DNA of 64,000 nt from Diphasiastrum complanatum (lineage: Eukaryota; Streptophyta; Lycopodiopsida; Lycopodiales; Lycopodiaceae), in NCBI GenBank assembly GCA_029204225.1, contig CM055104.1, forward strand, positions 50,701,935-50,765,934, in the 5' to 3' direction. The position numbers and the translations under genes were made by a program. Shown here piece after piece: positions 44,226-58,100 of the stretch. The stretch's first letter is position 1; every line of letters starts with the position of its first letter. The notes below the pieces were generated by a model. It saw nothing but the letters and a program-made list of their open reading frames with translations, made no database searches and was not told where the DNA came from.

Positions 44226-45384
44226 TGGTATTCAAGCATAGTCCAAATAAACCGAGAGATTAAGTTTGTTCCATTTATATTACTGTTATCATGTCTCATC
44301 TTCACTCAGTGAAGCTAGAGTCATTGACAAGTTCAATGGTTCTAACTTCTACATTTGGAAGTTGAAACTTAGAATGATGTTGATAGATAGAGATCTTTGG
44401 GATGTAGTAGAAGGTGCAGACCTGAAACCAGAAGATGGTGATTAGGCAAAGGCCTGGAAGATCAAAGATCAGAAGGCCTTTAGCATGTATCACACTCAAT
44501 TTGGCCGACTCCCAAATATCTCATGTTACCACGTGCAAAACCTCTAAGGAAACATTGGACTTGTTATCAACTCTCTATGAGACTCACGATGTAACCACGA
44601 GATTACATCTTAGAAGAAAGTTCTTTACTCTTAGCATGTCTGATTCTACTACCATCACTTCTCACATCAACAACTTCAAGTCCCTGTTAGATCAGCTATC
44701 AGTTGTAGGATGTTCTATTCAAGATGATGATGCCGTTATGACCTTGCTTTCTTCACTTCCAAAGTCCTATGAGCACTTTGTGGTGATGATCTTTACACAA
44801 CCGGACCTCACCCTTCAAAAGGTGATTGGTCATCTTATTCAAGAAGAAATACGGAGAAAGACTAGCAGCCGGTCCATCAAAGACAAATCCATGGCTCTAT
44901 ACACCAAGAAGAAAGATCATTCCAAGGGCAAGAATCAAATGCAGCAGCAACAAGAGAAGCCTCACGCTTAGACTCAGCATGGTGGATCGCGGAAGAAGCT
45001 TTTCTGCAGATATTGCAAGAGAGCTAATCACCACATCAAGGAGTGTCGCATCAGGATCTACAACGAGGCAAAGAAGCAACAACAACAACAGCAGCCAGAG
45101 ACTCCTCCAATGCAGCCGAATTCAAGAAGCAAGACACACACTTGTTAATGGCTTACAACAACAGCGAAGATTGTGATAGCTGGTACCTGGACAGCGGTGC
45201 TACCCAACACATGACCTCTCGCAAGGAATGGTTTATGGAGTACACAGCTTACAACAGAGACCAATTTATCTACCTCGGAGATTCTAGCACCATACGCATG
45301 GAAGGAAAAGGAGTAGTGAAGATCAGCTTCAACAATGATTTGTCCATTTGTGTTCCTAACATCCTTCATGTTCCTCAGTTATAG
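44226..45384 (+). pseudogene. Copia gag-protease fragment, family E
   Basis: After a decayed primer site (44226-44237), an ATG at 44291 starts a Copia gag ('FNGSNFYIWKLKL'). It meets TAG near 44443 and continues in shifted frames through the UBN2 region (44535-44830; 'LHLRRKFFTLSM', 'LPKSYEHFV'). An intact CCHC knuckle starts at 45004 (Cys-Arg-Tyr-Cys ... His ... Cys). The protease has 'WYLDSGATQHMT' and a flap-like 'FIYLGDSSTIRMEG'. Coding similarity stops near 45384, so integrase and polymerase are missing. The same motifs appear in the minus-strand copy at 36-37 kb, in line with the shared LTR E. Confidence 0.8.
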
Positions 45385-48300
45385 TAGTGGAACTTTCATA
45401 TGGTTATTCAAATGCTAGAAGTTTTGGAACATGAAAATTTTCAATACCATCAAGGCCAACGAGTTGGGTTGGGTAAAATGCAGATTCTTGCCACACATAC
45501 AGAGACTTGAATCTTTCCATTGTGTCATTAACATCTTGGAGCCATGTGGTCTCTATTTAGGTCCTTGTGGATGTAAAATGCTAGTACAAGTAAATAATCG
45601 TGCTAAAACTTTTCCTTATATACTTTTGTTGTATTAATACAAGATAAAAAAAATCTAGGTGAGCTATTAGTTGTGAATATAACAAGGTGAAATCATGGCC
45701 ACAATTTTAACTTTTTGAATTAAAGTGGTCCATTCCTAGGGAAACCGGATATAATAGATGTCATGTTTTTGTTAGTCATTTTCATCTATAAATATGATAG
45801 TGACAATATTGCATGAAGTAGATGTGAAGATAAAAAGAAGTACAAGATTTTATTAGCATGCATGATAGAACTGTTGACTTGCTTACCATGAAAAACTTTA
45901 GTAACATAGCATTGATATAGTTATTGATGTACCTTAATTTATGCAGATAACTATTAAGTTCATGGTATTTTTATCTTGATTAATTTTAAAGTTCAAATGC
46001 TCATTCTGAGTTGACTATGTGGAATATTTTGCTTAGAAGGAAATAATATACATGTGATGTATACATTGGCATTTGCTTGAGAATTCCATGAAAATGAGTA
46101 CCACATATTTTTATAAATAGTAAATCCATTCAGTTATTACAATATATGATTTTTATATTTCTAACAAAGGGTATCCATCCACTAAAAATCATGGGCACAT
46201 AAATGGTAAACTTTATGTTGACTTTTATTCATGGCCCTATATTTTTCATGGCAACTTAGAATGTTTAAGTGTGTCAAATTGTATTCTACATTTGGAATGT
46301 TAATAACATAGAGTTATATTTTATCAATTGTACCAAGCTACAATAAATGTGGTATACAAAATAAGAGCAACACCCTATCAAATACAAAAGGTAAGGTGAA
46401 ACACTCATGGTGGTCCTAGGTCAACAAACATAAGAAAGATTTACATGAGCAACAAACTTATAAAAAGATGCACAAAATCTTTGCCCACTTGGGACCCTTG
46501 CTTGTGTGGCATTCGTGAGGAGGATGCTCTATACGAACTCCTCTTCAACGACTTGACAATTCAGCATCCATCTTCACTCACATCCACAAGATCTTGTCAA
46601 ATTCAACAACATCGGGCAATCAAACCCAACCACATAAATGCTTCACATCGAGGCAGACTTCTGTTTTTTAAACATTACCACTTGTTTAATTTTATGTGTG
46701 ATCCAATCGAATGGTTGGACTTTGTCTTATGTATGGCTCAAACGTCTCTCAATCACTAGTTGAGGACCATGACCATGCCATTTAGTCCACATCATGTGAT
46801 GAGGTAGGCCCACCTCCCATGCTCATAAGCTAGACTCCTATTAATACATCCATGAAGTCTCCATGCATGGGTAGCCATGGTATATTTGAAAGATTCGTAA
46901 ATAAATGACCTATCTGATATTGAGGTTAAAAGTCATGTCACATAGGTTAAAGTGGAGAATCCAAGTTTTGGATAATGCTTCACATTATAAACAAAGGGTG
47001 TATTCTTGGACCATTGTGAAGGAATCACCATATGATAATTACATATGGATAACTTATTATATTGTAATGAGTCATTGGAGGACTCAAAGTATATTCCATA
47101 AAGAATCTTTGATGGACTCAATATATATTTCTTATAACGAGCAATATGGTTGATTATCCAATGATAAGTAGGGAGAGCACATTTCCAACCATGGGTGCAA
47201 AGAGAGGTTGGGCCCTATCATCATTAAAGGATTGAGAGAGCATCTTGTGAAGGATTTCAAAGCATGCACCACCCTTAAAATGATGAGGTGGCATTGCATC
47301 CATGGTGGAAGCATGATCTCCTTGATCAATAACACAATGTACACTCTTGACTTATGGGCTTGGCTAAGCAAGTTCAAATTCCTCCCATTTGCACTTGTGA
47401 GAATACCTTTTAAGTGTGACTCCCACCCTTAGGGGCTGATTTGCTAATGAAGTATTCCATTCAAGGCCATGAAAGATTAACCATGTGCAATGAAATGTTA
47501 TTTGTTGGCTGTCCTTTGGTTATTGGTGATGCCTATGATGTATGAACTATGAATAGTGGTTAGAATTGTGAATATAAGGAACACTCGTACATAGCTTAGA
47601 GTCATTAGTCATGGCCTCACATATGTGGTGTGTCTTCAAGATTATAAACTTCATTGCCTCCCTACATGATGCGCCTTACATGAAAAACACTATGCTTCAT
47701 TCATCGTCAAATCAAAAAGACAGTTGACTAAATGTATGGTTATTGGTTTCATAATAATAACATTTCAATTACAATGGTCAATAGAAGTCTAGAGTATAGG
47801 TTAAGGGCATAGGAAGTAGTGATGGTGGAAGAACATCCAATTTATAACACATATAGAAAAAGATAAATAGATAGATAAGAGCTGGATTGGCTCCAATCAT
47901 CTACCACTTCAGGTTTCTTTTCTTTTTTTCACTCCCAAATATGGTTTTGGTTGAAACTGTAGATTAAGCATAGAATCTTGACTTGATTTATTAGAACTTC
48001 TGTTTGTTGGCCCTACAAAGTGCATCATCAAACTCTCAGTTTCACTGTTATCAATCTAAATTGAAATGATTTTGAAACATCAAGCATGCAACAAAATCTA
48101 GATACAGTGATTTATAGAAAAATCAATTTTTTAAATGTAAAACTGCCTAATTGAACTAAAAAATCACCTTTTAATTGATTTTGACAAAATCTGTACTCAT
48201 GCATGAAATTTCACCATCAAAACTACTATAACACATTGTGCCATGTTCCCAGACATGCAAATTTATAAATGACTTTTTCATAGTGGATGTGCAATCTAAT

Positions 48301-50600
48301 GACTTTTTGACATGCATCATAATATTTCAAGAATTCGCCAAATTTTGAACTAAAAATTGCCAAAATTCCAACGATGGTAATTTTTGATACAGAGCACCAA
48401 ATTAAATGTTGTAAAGCACAATACAAAGGGAGAGTATGTTAGCAAAAATGGCTGCCATGCCACCCTAGGCCGTACTAGTTAGATGTGGGAGCAGTAAAGG
48501 TTGGAAAAACCGGTAGGCGAGCACACTTTTTTAAGGAGGTTTTGTCGAAATTCATATGTACTTTTTGTGTGCCATCAAATAGAAATTACAAGAAGTCTAT
48601 GAAGATTTATTAGAGATCAGTAGAAGCTTCTATCAAGTCCAGCAAAGGTCTAAAAACGATATATTTTTTTTGACTTTTTGGCATGTTCTGATGCATCGCA
48701 ACCACATGAAAGTGCAACAGACCCTAATTACCTTAATTCAACCTCATGCAAGCACTAAAAGTTCTGATTATACTCAATACCATAACTTATTGATTGATTT
48801 TAGCCAAAATTACCAAATTTTTGACCAAAATATAGTCTCAAACCAATATTGACATTTAATTGGCATGCAATCATTAAAATCTATCATAATGACTGAGAAA
48901 TAGCAAGTATTATTTTGAACATCATTAAAATATAATACATTTGATAAATTTCAAGCCAAAACAATGAATACTAGTCAAAAAATTTAAAAAACTCATAAAA
49001 AATCGAGTAATTTGTAGTTACGGTTATGGAGAAAGTCCATAACACTAATCTTTAGGCTGAAAGCAATCAATATCCTAAAAAGCCACTTACTTGGAGGTCA
49101 ATAACACCACTAAGAAAAAGTAAGGAGCTACTATCAAAAGCCTGCTAAAAGACAAAAGATGTCCCCGATGCTAGGCCAGTCTAATACCATGTAAAGATCG
49201 CCAAGTGTAGATCTTTAAGATCCTACTGCAAACACCAAAAAGGAGTGCGATGAGGCCAAACCACCCGACCAAGTAGAAACTGAAAGTCAGACCCTAATTA
49301 GGTTCACCCTTGAGCCACAATGAATACAAGAGAGGAGAAGTTTCAGACAACAGAATGTCGAAACTTGGAAGTGGAGGAGGGTGAGTTCCTATAGATATAT
49401 TTAGACCCTTGGAGCCTAGGAATATTCCTTCTAGGACCCTGATCCTTGGGCCCTCACAAGGCTATTAATTAAACTTTTGGCCTAGTTTGAAACAATGAGG
49501 TGTAAGTAATAAATTCGTACACTGGAGTGCTGAACATCCACATCAAAGATTATTTCGAATCCTTTGAACTAGACATGGACGTAACAATATCCACCTTATT
49601 GTGATTGTTTCACTAGGCTCAATTGTAAGCAAATACAGCCTAGGGAGTTAAGGCAAATATTAGAAGTAGGGAAGATAGAGTTTGTGGGGTAACTTTTGAA
49701 GCAAGGGCATGACTTCTAAGATAGAAAGAGTTTCAGACTATAGGTTCTAATGAGCATAAAGTATCATAGTATGCAAGGAGTCACTCTCTCTACATTTTTT
49801 GGATTTGGGAGTGAGCAACATGAGTGGCATGATGTTCATATGGGGGGCAATGGAAAACATTAATTTCATGTCCAAGATGCTTACAAGTGGAAAACGAATT
49901 TGAGAGACCAAGGAAGTGAATCTTCTTTGCATGTTTATAATGTGAAACCTCAACCATCATCTATCCTCCACATGAGATTGAAGGTCTTGCATGCTTTAGC
50001 ATGAGAAGAGGATGCCTATTTATTGTTTGGGTGGTTATAGATTATGATGAGGACAAGTGTAGAGGCAACCTTATTATTGCTACATTTGAGGCTAAAAAAG
50101 TATCACTTACCAAGCATTCTTTTCATTTTCCTTTCACTTTGGATTTCCACCTCCTATTGTACTCTTCATGCCAGTGCCCTCCTCATCCTAAAGGTCGAGT
50201 GCTCACTTTCTCTAGCAATTATAGTTTTTGCTTAGCTTTTTACAATAAGCCTATCCTTGCTTTGCCTTTTGGCTTCTGTTTGTGCATACCTATTGTTGCT
50301 TCAAAGCTCAAGTCTTCGTTTTTGCGTATCTTTTTGAGTAAGATTGTTCTTGCTTTGCCTTCTACCTTCTCACTGTGCTCTGTGTATAGCTTTTGCCCCT
50401 TTTCTCAAAAGTGCATTGGCTTTTTCTGAAAGCATGTCCTTTCTTGTTCTCATCTTTATGCACACATACCCTTTGCCTTACGCTTGGACATCTAGAGTGC
50501 TTTGTCCTCACCTTTGTCTCGTTTGGCTTCCAACCCTTCTGATCCCACAGCCTGACATGCCTTTTTGCTCTTTCCTCTCTAGTGTCTGCCTATGCCTCTA
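45385..50600. other. Long AT-rich region without recognised genes
   Basis: I see no frame with a known domain, no tRNA or rRNA, and no intact element. Short frames (for example 46445-46759 and 50001-50429) lack motifs. Around 49180-49195 the sequence TAATACCATGTAAAG resembles a decayed minus-strand primer site next to an LTR edge, so an old solo LTR may occupy part of 49.19-49.6 kb. This could not be confirmed. Confidence 0.5.
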
Positions 50601-50639
50601 CATGGTGGTAATGCTAGTCACCAGAAATCGCGCAACATG

Positions 50640-51634
50640 ATTCGTCGCTTTATCTCAGGAGATTGGGAGAATTTGTAAGAGGAGCATTTCCTTGGGTGTC
50701 AACTCAACGAGATTTCATTTCAGATGGTGTTTTTGTACCGCCTGTTTATCGTTGGCTGCATTTGTGTGTTTTACTTGGGCAAGTGGGTGAGTATTCTCAT
50801 GCAGCTCGTGCTCTAGCTCCTACGAGTCTAACAACTCCTTCATCTGCCACCATTCAGGCCTTAAAGCTTCTTCAACCACGGACAAATGGTAGCGTTCTTT
50901 GTTGTTGAGGACTTCGAACCAACTCTCAAATTCTATTATCTTAATGCTTTTTTGCGCAATCCTCATTTGTCAATTGGAGGTCCTTCTAGTACGGTTTTCG
51001 AGCATCTTCGTGACTGTTTTCTCCCTAATTATTTTGCTAGCGAGTTTGGTTCGCTCTTTCAAGTTTGCTCTTCAGTAGCAAGTGGGCGTATTTAAGTATG
51101 TTCAGCTCATTCCGTTTGTTCGGTCTTTTTATTCCATGGATGCGTCTTTATATTTTGGTCATGCTTCGGGCTTTGTGAGCTTCTTCTGCTGCTTTTCCAT
51201 CTTGTTTGTTCTTCTCTATTGCTGATGACACTCATATTGTGGGACATGCTAAGGATGTCATTCCAGCTTTCCTGCATTTCTCTCAACAACTCTTAGCTTT
51301 GGGTGTCACAGTGAATCCCTCTAAGTGCCCTCTAAGAGCGTCGCTCAATGTCCTCATGGCCTCCCGTTTGTTTCACAAGAAATTTGATGATTTTCTATCA
51401 ACTTGTGCAAGATTTGCAGCAAAACTCCAAGGACATGGTGCATCACCTTTATCTATCAATACGTCCTACTACCATCAACGAGTTTCTACCACTTTACAAC
51501 ACATTCAAGCACTTGCCATACTTCGACGTGCCTTAGTTGTAGGAACGGCTGCTTCACAACTTCCTGCACTACCTAAACTGGCAATTAAATTAGCTAGTGA
51601 CTTACATCAACCAGTAGCAATAACCACTTTGTGA
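50640..51634 (+). pseudogene. LINE-like reverse transcriptase remnant
   Basis: Broken plus-strand frames give 'MVAFFVVEDFEPTL' and 'GGPSSTVFEHLRDCF' (50886-51095). Further on come 'LIPFVRSFYSMDASLYFGHASG' pieces near 51110-51180, and then a longer frame (51206-51634) beginning 'FFSIADDTHIVGHA'. The Ala-Asp-Asp core followed by 'LLALGVTVNPSKC' matches the catalytic motif and following segment of non-LTR reverse transcriptases. About 50 residues that normally separate the finger and palm motifs are missing, and several frame changes occur, so it is a dead fragment. No endonuclease domain or poly-A tail was identified. Confidence 0.5.
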
Positions 51635-51849
51635 GATTTTTGCTTTGATGTACGGTATCTCAATTCACCTTATGATTTTTATACTATCTACATGCATTCC
51701 TTTGTACTCTGATGGGTTTTCCATCTTTTATAAATGAAAACATGAAGTTTCTTCTTCTTTGATCTCTCCTTTGTTTGATTGGTCTAATTAGAAATTAAAA
51801 AGTTGGCCCATTTGAGTTGAGTTGCCATTGGCACCTCAACTCGCTTGGC

Positions 51850-51995
51850 AGTGGTGTTGGGTTCAAAGCACAAGCTTGAGTTGCCATCACATGTGCCACA
51901 TACATGGAAATAGCTAAATTTTTAGTGGTGTTGGGTTCAAAGCACAAGCTTGAGTTGCCATCACATGTGCCACATACATGGAAATAGCTAAATTT
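51850..51995. repeat. 74-bp near-perfect tandem duplication
   Basis: Units start with AGTGGTGTTGGG at 51850 and 51924 and agree almost base for base up to GCTAAATTT. No coding role is apparent. Confidence 0.95.
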
Positions 51996-52255
51996 GAATC
52001 TCAAATCTTGAGTCTACCCTTAGACACATATGGCATACGGGACATGTAAAATTCCCTTGTGGTGGGAGTGAAGAAACCAAAAGGGTCAATGTCCATACAA
52101 ATGGAAAAGTCTAAGTGCTTTTCAGCCAGTCATTTTGAAGTGCATGTTGGCCTGTCAATTGAAGGGCCAACTGCAACACCATTATGGGGTCATCCATTCT
52201 CTTACATACATGCATCATACATCATGCATCATGATGATGATGGATGGGGTCATTC

Positions 52256-52258
<3 letters not shown>

Positions 52259-52310
<52 letters not shown>
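52259..52310. repeat. GA microsatellite
   Basis: A GA dinucleotide run of about 50 bases. Ser-Leu or Glu-Arg frames across it are composition artefacts. Confidence 0.97.
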
Positions 52311-52315
<5 letters not shown>

Positions 52316-55196
52316 TTTGGTATAAAATTGGCTTGGCAAATGGCTGCATAATTTTTTTGATATGTTGATGGAAGCAAGTCACGGCTCTCAGTGTAACCAA
52401 AATTGAAAGCAACGATAGCAAGAAACGAACAATCGTGTACAAAGATTTAAAGCTCTGCTGCAAAACAGCCATTTTCATCACCATTTTCTCTGCTCTCATA
52501 ACATAACCTGCCCAATCCTCGCAGATACAATACTCAGGATCTCATCACACAAATTCTCCCAATAAGATAGACCCACATTGAGAAAACTTTTTGGTCAGTT
52601 CTGTGATATGCATCATTCTGCTCCTGTTCCCTTGGTACAGCTCCTGGTCTTCAGGATATGGGTTCCTTTGATTTTGTTAGAGTGTGAGGAAATAAGCAAG
52701 ATGAATGTATTTAAGTTCTTGGGTTATACTGTTTGGTATTCATGATTCCAAGTAGAGGATGTGTTGCTATGCTTCTAGATGATGAATTGTATCATTACAG
52801 GTATCTTCTGCTTTCTTCCATTATGTTTTGGGCCATCTCTGGTGGTGATGTCAAGCTAGCACGACAAGGCATGTGAAGGAAAGTTGGTGAAGATTGGAAA
52901 GAGCAAGCTGCTAGGCTGGAACTGAGCAGGGGCAAATCTGGGCTCATGCCATCATTAAGCTATGAATGAAGGAACTGCTCTATGAAGCTTAGGTTCAGCA
53001 GCTCGCAAAATTTCCTTTTTCCCATTGCAGTGGGGCTCCATTCAAGGATAAAGGGTAGAAGAGTAAAATTAAAAGTTAGAATATAAATTATTGAAGTCAT
53101 CCGCATCAGAATAAGTTGCTATTGTCTTAGAGGAGTCTCATGTCTACAGGATGAAAGCGTCCTAAATCGAAATTGTATAGTAGATATAAGGGGAAATAGT
53201 TAGTGAGATATGGAAGTAGGGTAGAGGTTGAGATTTAGCGAGGTAGACTGAAAAAATGAAGCGTGAAATCCAGCGAACAAGTGGAAATTGGCAACGCTGA
53301 TAAATTGTTTAGAGGAAAAGAAATTTGTTTGGAGAAAAACCATAGCATCAGATTCCACAATTGGAAATGGCATCTTGGAGCTTTGAAGAAGTTGCAGCTC
53401 CGTCAGCCTGCTGGCCGTCAGTAAACGAGGTGCTCTTTCTGGCTCTATCTCTGTCTCTATCTCGCAGCAGATGCAAGCAGAATTTGTAGCAAACAGGCCC
53501 TAAAATGGATTCAGGTGTGAGATTAACGTACTGACTTGATTGCAATTCGTCTTGAAACTTCAGTTTAAAGACTGGGTAGTGTCAGCAGCCGTATAGCTTA
53601 TGCTTCTCCTTCGTGTAACATATTTACATTATTTGATTTGTGTTTTTTACCTTGTTATCCTTGGGTGAAGCAGTAGAGGGTTGTAAGAAGCCTGGATATA
53701 TTACTTGTTGTTACATGGGTGATTCTGCTTCAGAGTTGGGAATTTGCTCTTGCACTCGGATGATCCCTCAAGCTTTGTAACACATGACAATTCCTCCCTG
53801 TACATGCGGTTTACATTCCATAGGTTAACAGTGATGGAAAGTCTCATGTCAAAGAGAATACTGCTGAACACCCACACACTACTGCGTCAAAACATGATTA
53901 ACTTGGGTTTTGTAATCAGGGAGAGCTATAAGAAAATTTAAGGAGTCCAAATGTTTGTCAGAGTTAAAGGTCCCGAGGAGGAGCAACATTGAAGACCAAT
54001 TTTGATGGATTCAGCATTCATTCTGTCTGATTACACTAAAATCCTGTACAAGTTGTTCTTGTGTCTTTCCCATGCGAATCAATATATAGCTGGCCTGTAG
54101 TAATCGGTAAGCAATACTTGAAAAAGACAGTCCTTGAAAAAAAACTAGAAAATTTGTCCTAAATGAACCAAAGGGAAGGTCAAACTGTCTTCATCTCTTG
54201 AAGACGCCCAACATCCATAAAGAAAGAATGTCTAAAATTGTGTTGAAGATGTTCACCAAAGTACGGAAACTGCCAGGAGTGGCCATCAATGATGAAGTGC
54301 CTTGAATCACTTCCAAAGGGATGGCAAACGTGACCAAATATGTCAAGGTTTCCAGTCTCCCTTCACCAGCATAAAGTCCTTTTCCTGAAAATGCAGTTGA
54401 GCCTATAAATCAGCTAAATCAAACCCAAAAGTACAAGCAGCATGGTTTTAAAGGTCCAAAGTAAGCAGCCAGGCCCCAAGAAACAAAACAAATTAGATAT
54501 GCAAATAACCTAATCTGTCCTAAACTGTACATATGCATATCCATTGATTTTTTCTATGGTGATATGTTTGTTGTTCCACTCAGTTGATTCTTCTTTTGTC
54601 TGGCTTGTGTGCAAACCTATTTCAACATGAGTAGGTTGACCTGTTATCAACTTGTTAGCCAGCGTCAAACAGAAGTTTCAGTCTAAGATCATTGTTAACA
54701 AGAGCGAAGGTATAGATGGGAAAGCAAAGCAAATGTGATTCAGAACACAAGAAGGTGCCTAAGGTCGTAACACTGTTCGTTACTGAATGTAAAACAGTGC
54801 CCGAAGTGTGTCTAACAACGTTTTAGTCTGAAATTAGTACTCAAGTAAGGGTGACTTTTCTAAGATTGCTAGCAGCTGAAAGAGTTCAGTTCGGAGTTGC
54901 CCATGCAGATCCTTTGCATGCTAAATGACTGGGAGACTTGTGAGATTTGTGTCCAAGATTCTTTGTCTTGTGCTATTTACAGAGCTCAATTAAGTCCATT
55001 TGAATATTTGCAAGAATGCACTGGAAATTTATCTTGTATTAGTTCGATATAAAGTTGAAGCTCATCCTTTAATCACAGAGCTGACTTACTGGCTTCCAGT
55101 ACTATTTTTTGGTTGTTCTGATTGTTTCACATGGCATGGAACTTAAACAGCGGCAGTTTGTTTCAAGTCATTCATGAGTCTTTTGAATTTTTACAG
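52311..55196. other. Upstream region of the LNK-like gene
   Basis: No transposon motif or confident coding exon was found. The LNK-like gene needs at least one short 5' exon carrying its start codon, probably somewhere here, because coding begins with a splice acceptor at 55197. I could not pick out that exon with confidence. Confidence 0.4.
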
Positions 55197-58100
55197 ATTG
55201 ATGACACTATATGGGAGGATATGAAAGGAACTGAGGATCAGGCTGTCCCAGAACCTGGAATTGTATCTTCAAATGCTTGGATATCCAACAGCGACCAGTG
55301 GAGAAAATTGTTTACAGAAGTTAATGATGATGATATTGGAGCAGGACAGTGTTCATTCAAAAAGGGAAGTCCGGATAGCATCGCAGAGTTTTCTATTGAA
55401 AAAAATATAAGTGCATTGGATGTTTCAACAGCTGAGTTGTCCCTGGAAGATATTCTGTCTCCTGCTTTAGACATTGAGGGATGGGATAGTTTGACTCTAG
55501 AAAATGCACCAGATAGCTTAACAACTGATGAAATTTTGGCGTCGTTTGGCTGCAATGAAGAAAATATGAACGCAGCAAATGATATTGGAGGAAATCTAAG
55601 TCTTCATGAAACTGAAATGATGCTAGCTCGTGATCTGGATATCTTTGTCAAAGATTCGATTGATTGTGAAGAAATTGAGAGAGATGTCGACAGGTCATGC
55701 CCTTCTGCAATGAGTGGCGGCACATCAACAGGAGAATTCAAGTTTTTTGAATCCGACACTGTAACAGAAAAAGAGGGTAATTTTGTGAAGTTTGCCTGGG
55801 AAAACATAGGTAGTCTGGAAAACATGGACAACTGCATACCGTAAGCGAATGAACCTCTTCAAGCTTTGAATTGTATAGCATGCTAGGTTTTGTAGCTCAT
55901 ATTATATTTTTGCAGTTGTTTTAGAGAAGGCTGTTCCAATCTGTTCAAGTATTGGTATATCCATAGAAGCCTGAAGCTGTCTTGGAACTACTAAGTTTCT
56001 GTCCTATATTTTGCATATAGAGTGATTTCATTGTATTTCAGGAAACATGGAATCAGAGGTCCTGCTGGTCAGCTTTTCACATGTTTGTTGATCCTTTCCC
56101 TGTACAATGCCTCTAACTCATTCTTGTTTCGGTTTCTCACTTCATCCAGACAGGTGGAAAGTAGCAATGAAGAAAATAAGGAGTTGCTATCAGTGTCTGC
56201 AAAATCTTCTGAAGAAATTTCTCTTATTAGCGACGTACTATCTTCAACCTGTACTTTGGAGAGTAAAGACCGCCTAGATCAAACTTGCCTGAATTCTCAT
56301 GCAGGAAACATGACTGATGTGTTTTATGAAGATTCTTGTCAGCCAGCATTGGAGTCAAGTGTAGACTTGGAAGGTCAGGAGCGTGATATTTCCGAGATTC
56401 TTACTGAGTTGGAGCGACATGATATGAAAGGTGTCAAAGATAATGAGCCTTTCCTCGAAAAAGAAATCTATGCACATCCAAGGAAGGTAGTGCATGTCTA
56501 CGTTTTACCTCAAAACTACCTGAAATCTACTTTTACCTGCAGCACTTTTTCATCCTACATACTACAGATTTTGTTCTTATGTCATTCTTGATGTTCGTTG
56601 TCCATCAAACCTGATGACAAGTAATAGTAATATTCACATTGCTGGCTGACTTGACTTTTGCAATTGTTGATGAATTGGGTATAATAATTTTCTTGAAGCA
56701 CTTCTGGTGTTGGAGTACTTACAGTTTTTTTGAAAAAATTTATTAAGTGACCATGGAACTGCTCATACCTATATAGCTTAGTTGGCTAGGTGTCAAATAA
56801 AGAAACTGCTAGTAATATTTCAATACTTCTTCTACAATTATCCAAGTTTCATTTGCAATTGTTCAGCATCACGGTTTTCTATCCATAGCTCTACGTCTTG
56901 TCAGAAGGTGTTTGTGGCTGAGGTGGGAGACGGCTATTGTGAATGCAGGATCATGAAACAAGCAGAAGGATACAAGATATTGAGGGTGCAGGAAGGACAA
57001 TATTTGAGATTGCAAAAGAATCAAGAATTTCTTCTCAAAGTTGTTCCATTACAGACAATGTTAGTCACCCACTTGAGCTTTTAGAATTTTTATTACATTT
57101 TTGATAGCTACCGTTTTCTATGAATGGGCTTACATGATTTTCTTGCACTTAATCAGTGTACCAGATTGACTGAGAGCACTGCGTTGTGCAACAGGCTTAT
57201 CAGAGTCAAAGCTATTCAGATAAAAAGCGAATTGATAATAAATTCAAAAGGCATCTATCATGTAGGAAAGAATCTTACAGTTCCTCTCACAGAAATTCCC
57301 GTGCTGCCTATCCTGAAAGGCAAACCACAGTTCCCAGTGTGCATGAAATCATGCCTATGCAATCACCCCCACTTCAATCTTCGGCATCTACATCCACACA
57401 CAGTTTTCCCTCTACAGAGTTGCCTTCAGTACCATGTTCTCTTTCAGGTTTGCTTCCCTTTCCAAGCCTAACAGGCATAATGTCTGTGAGTGACACAAAT
57501 TCTGAACGGTGTGTTTCTTGTGTGCCTTTATCGACAGGCTCCTCTTCGACCATATCTTCTGTACAGCAATCCCAATCAATTCTTTCGGGTCACCAACAGA
57601 TTGGTACAAATTTACAGTCACAGCAATCCGAGCAACAGGACAAAATAGCTTCAGACAGTTTTGGGCTGCCTTTATTGGATAGCACTTCTATCAGCACCCA
57701 GATAAATATGCAAGGTTTACTACAAGGTCGACAGAGATGTACCAAGTCAGCACGAGAAAAGCTTGAGGAGGAACTGGTTCGTCAAAATGTTCTTGTGGGA
57801 CATTTTCAAACTCATAGTGAATACAAACAGGATGTTCATACACAAGCCAATCCTGAGAAAAAAACCCACACTCTTTCAGGTTCTGGTGACCTTACTAGTA
57901 TGCCAACACAGCCAGTTTGTGCTGCGTTGCCTGTTAAGTTGAACATGATCTCAGATGTTCTTTCTGAAAAAAAGGAGCTCTCTATAGAAGCAGCTGTCTT
58001 TTATCAACTAGAAGATACTATAATGAAGGTACGCCCTCTTCAGATGCCATTGAAACCCAAGACTACATTTGCATATATGTTTTCTACTCTCCTATCATGA

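Noticed and set aside
46445-46759. A 104-codon plus-strand frame
   Set aside because: No domain, no splice context and no similarity that I recognise. Likely a chance frame in intergenic DNA.
49180-49600. Possible solo LTR with a decayed primer site
   Set aside because: The primer motif has several mismatches and no second copy or edge could be found. Mentioned only in the description of the region.
50001-50640. Two overlapping frames rich in Ser, Leu, Phe and Cys
   Set aside because: Pyrimidine-rich composition keeps the frames open. No motif ties them to the LINE-like remnant downstream.
52059-52499. Frames with Glu-Arg or Ser-Leu runs
   Set aside because: Translation of a second GA tract; nothing conserved on either side.
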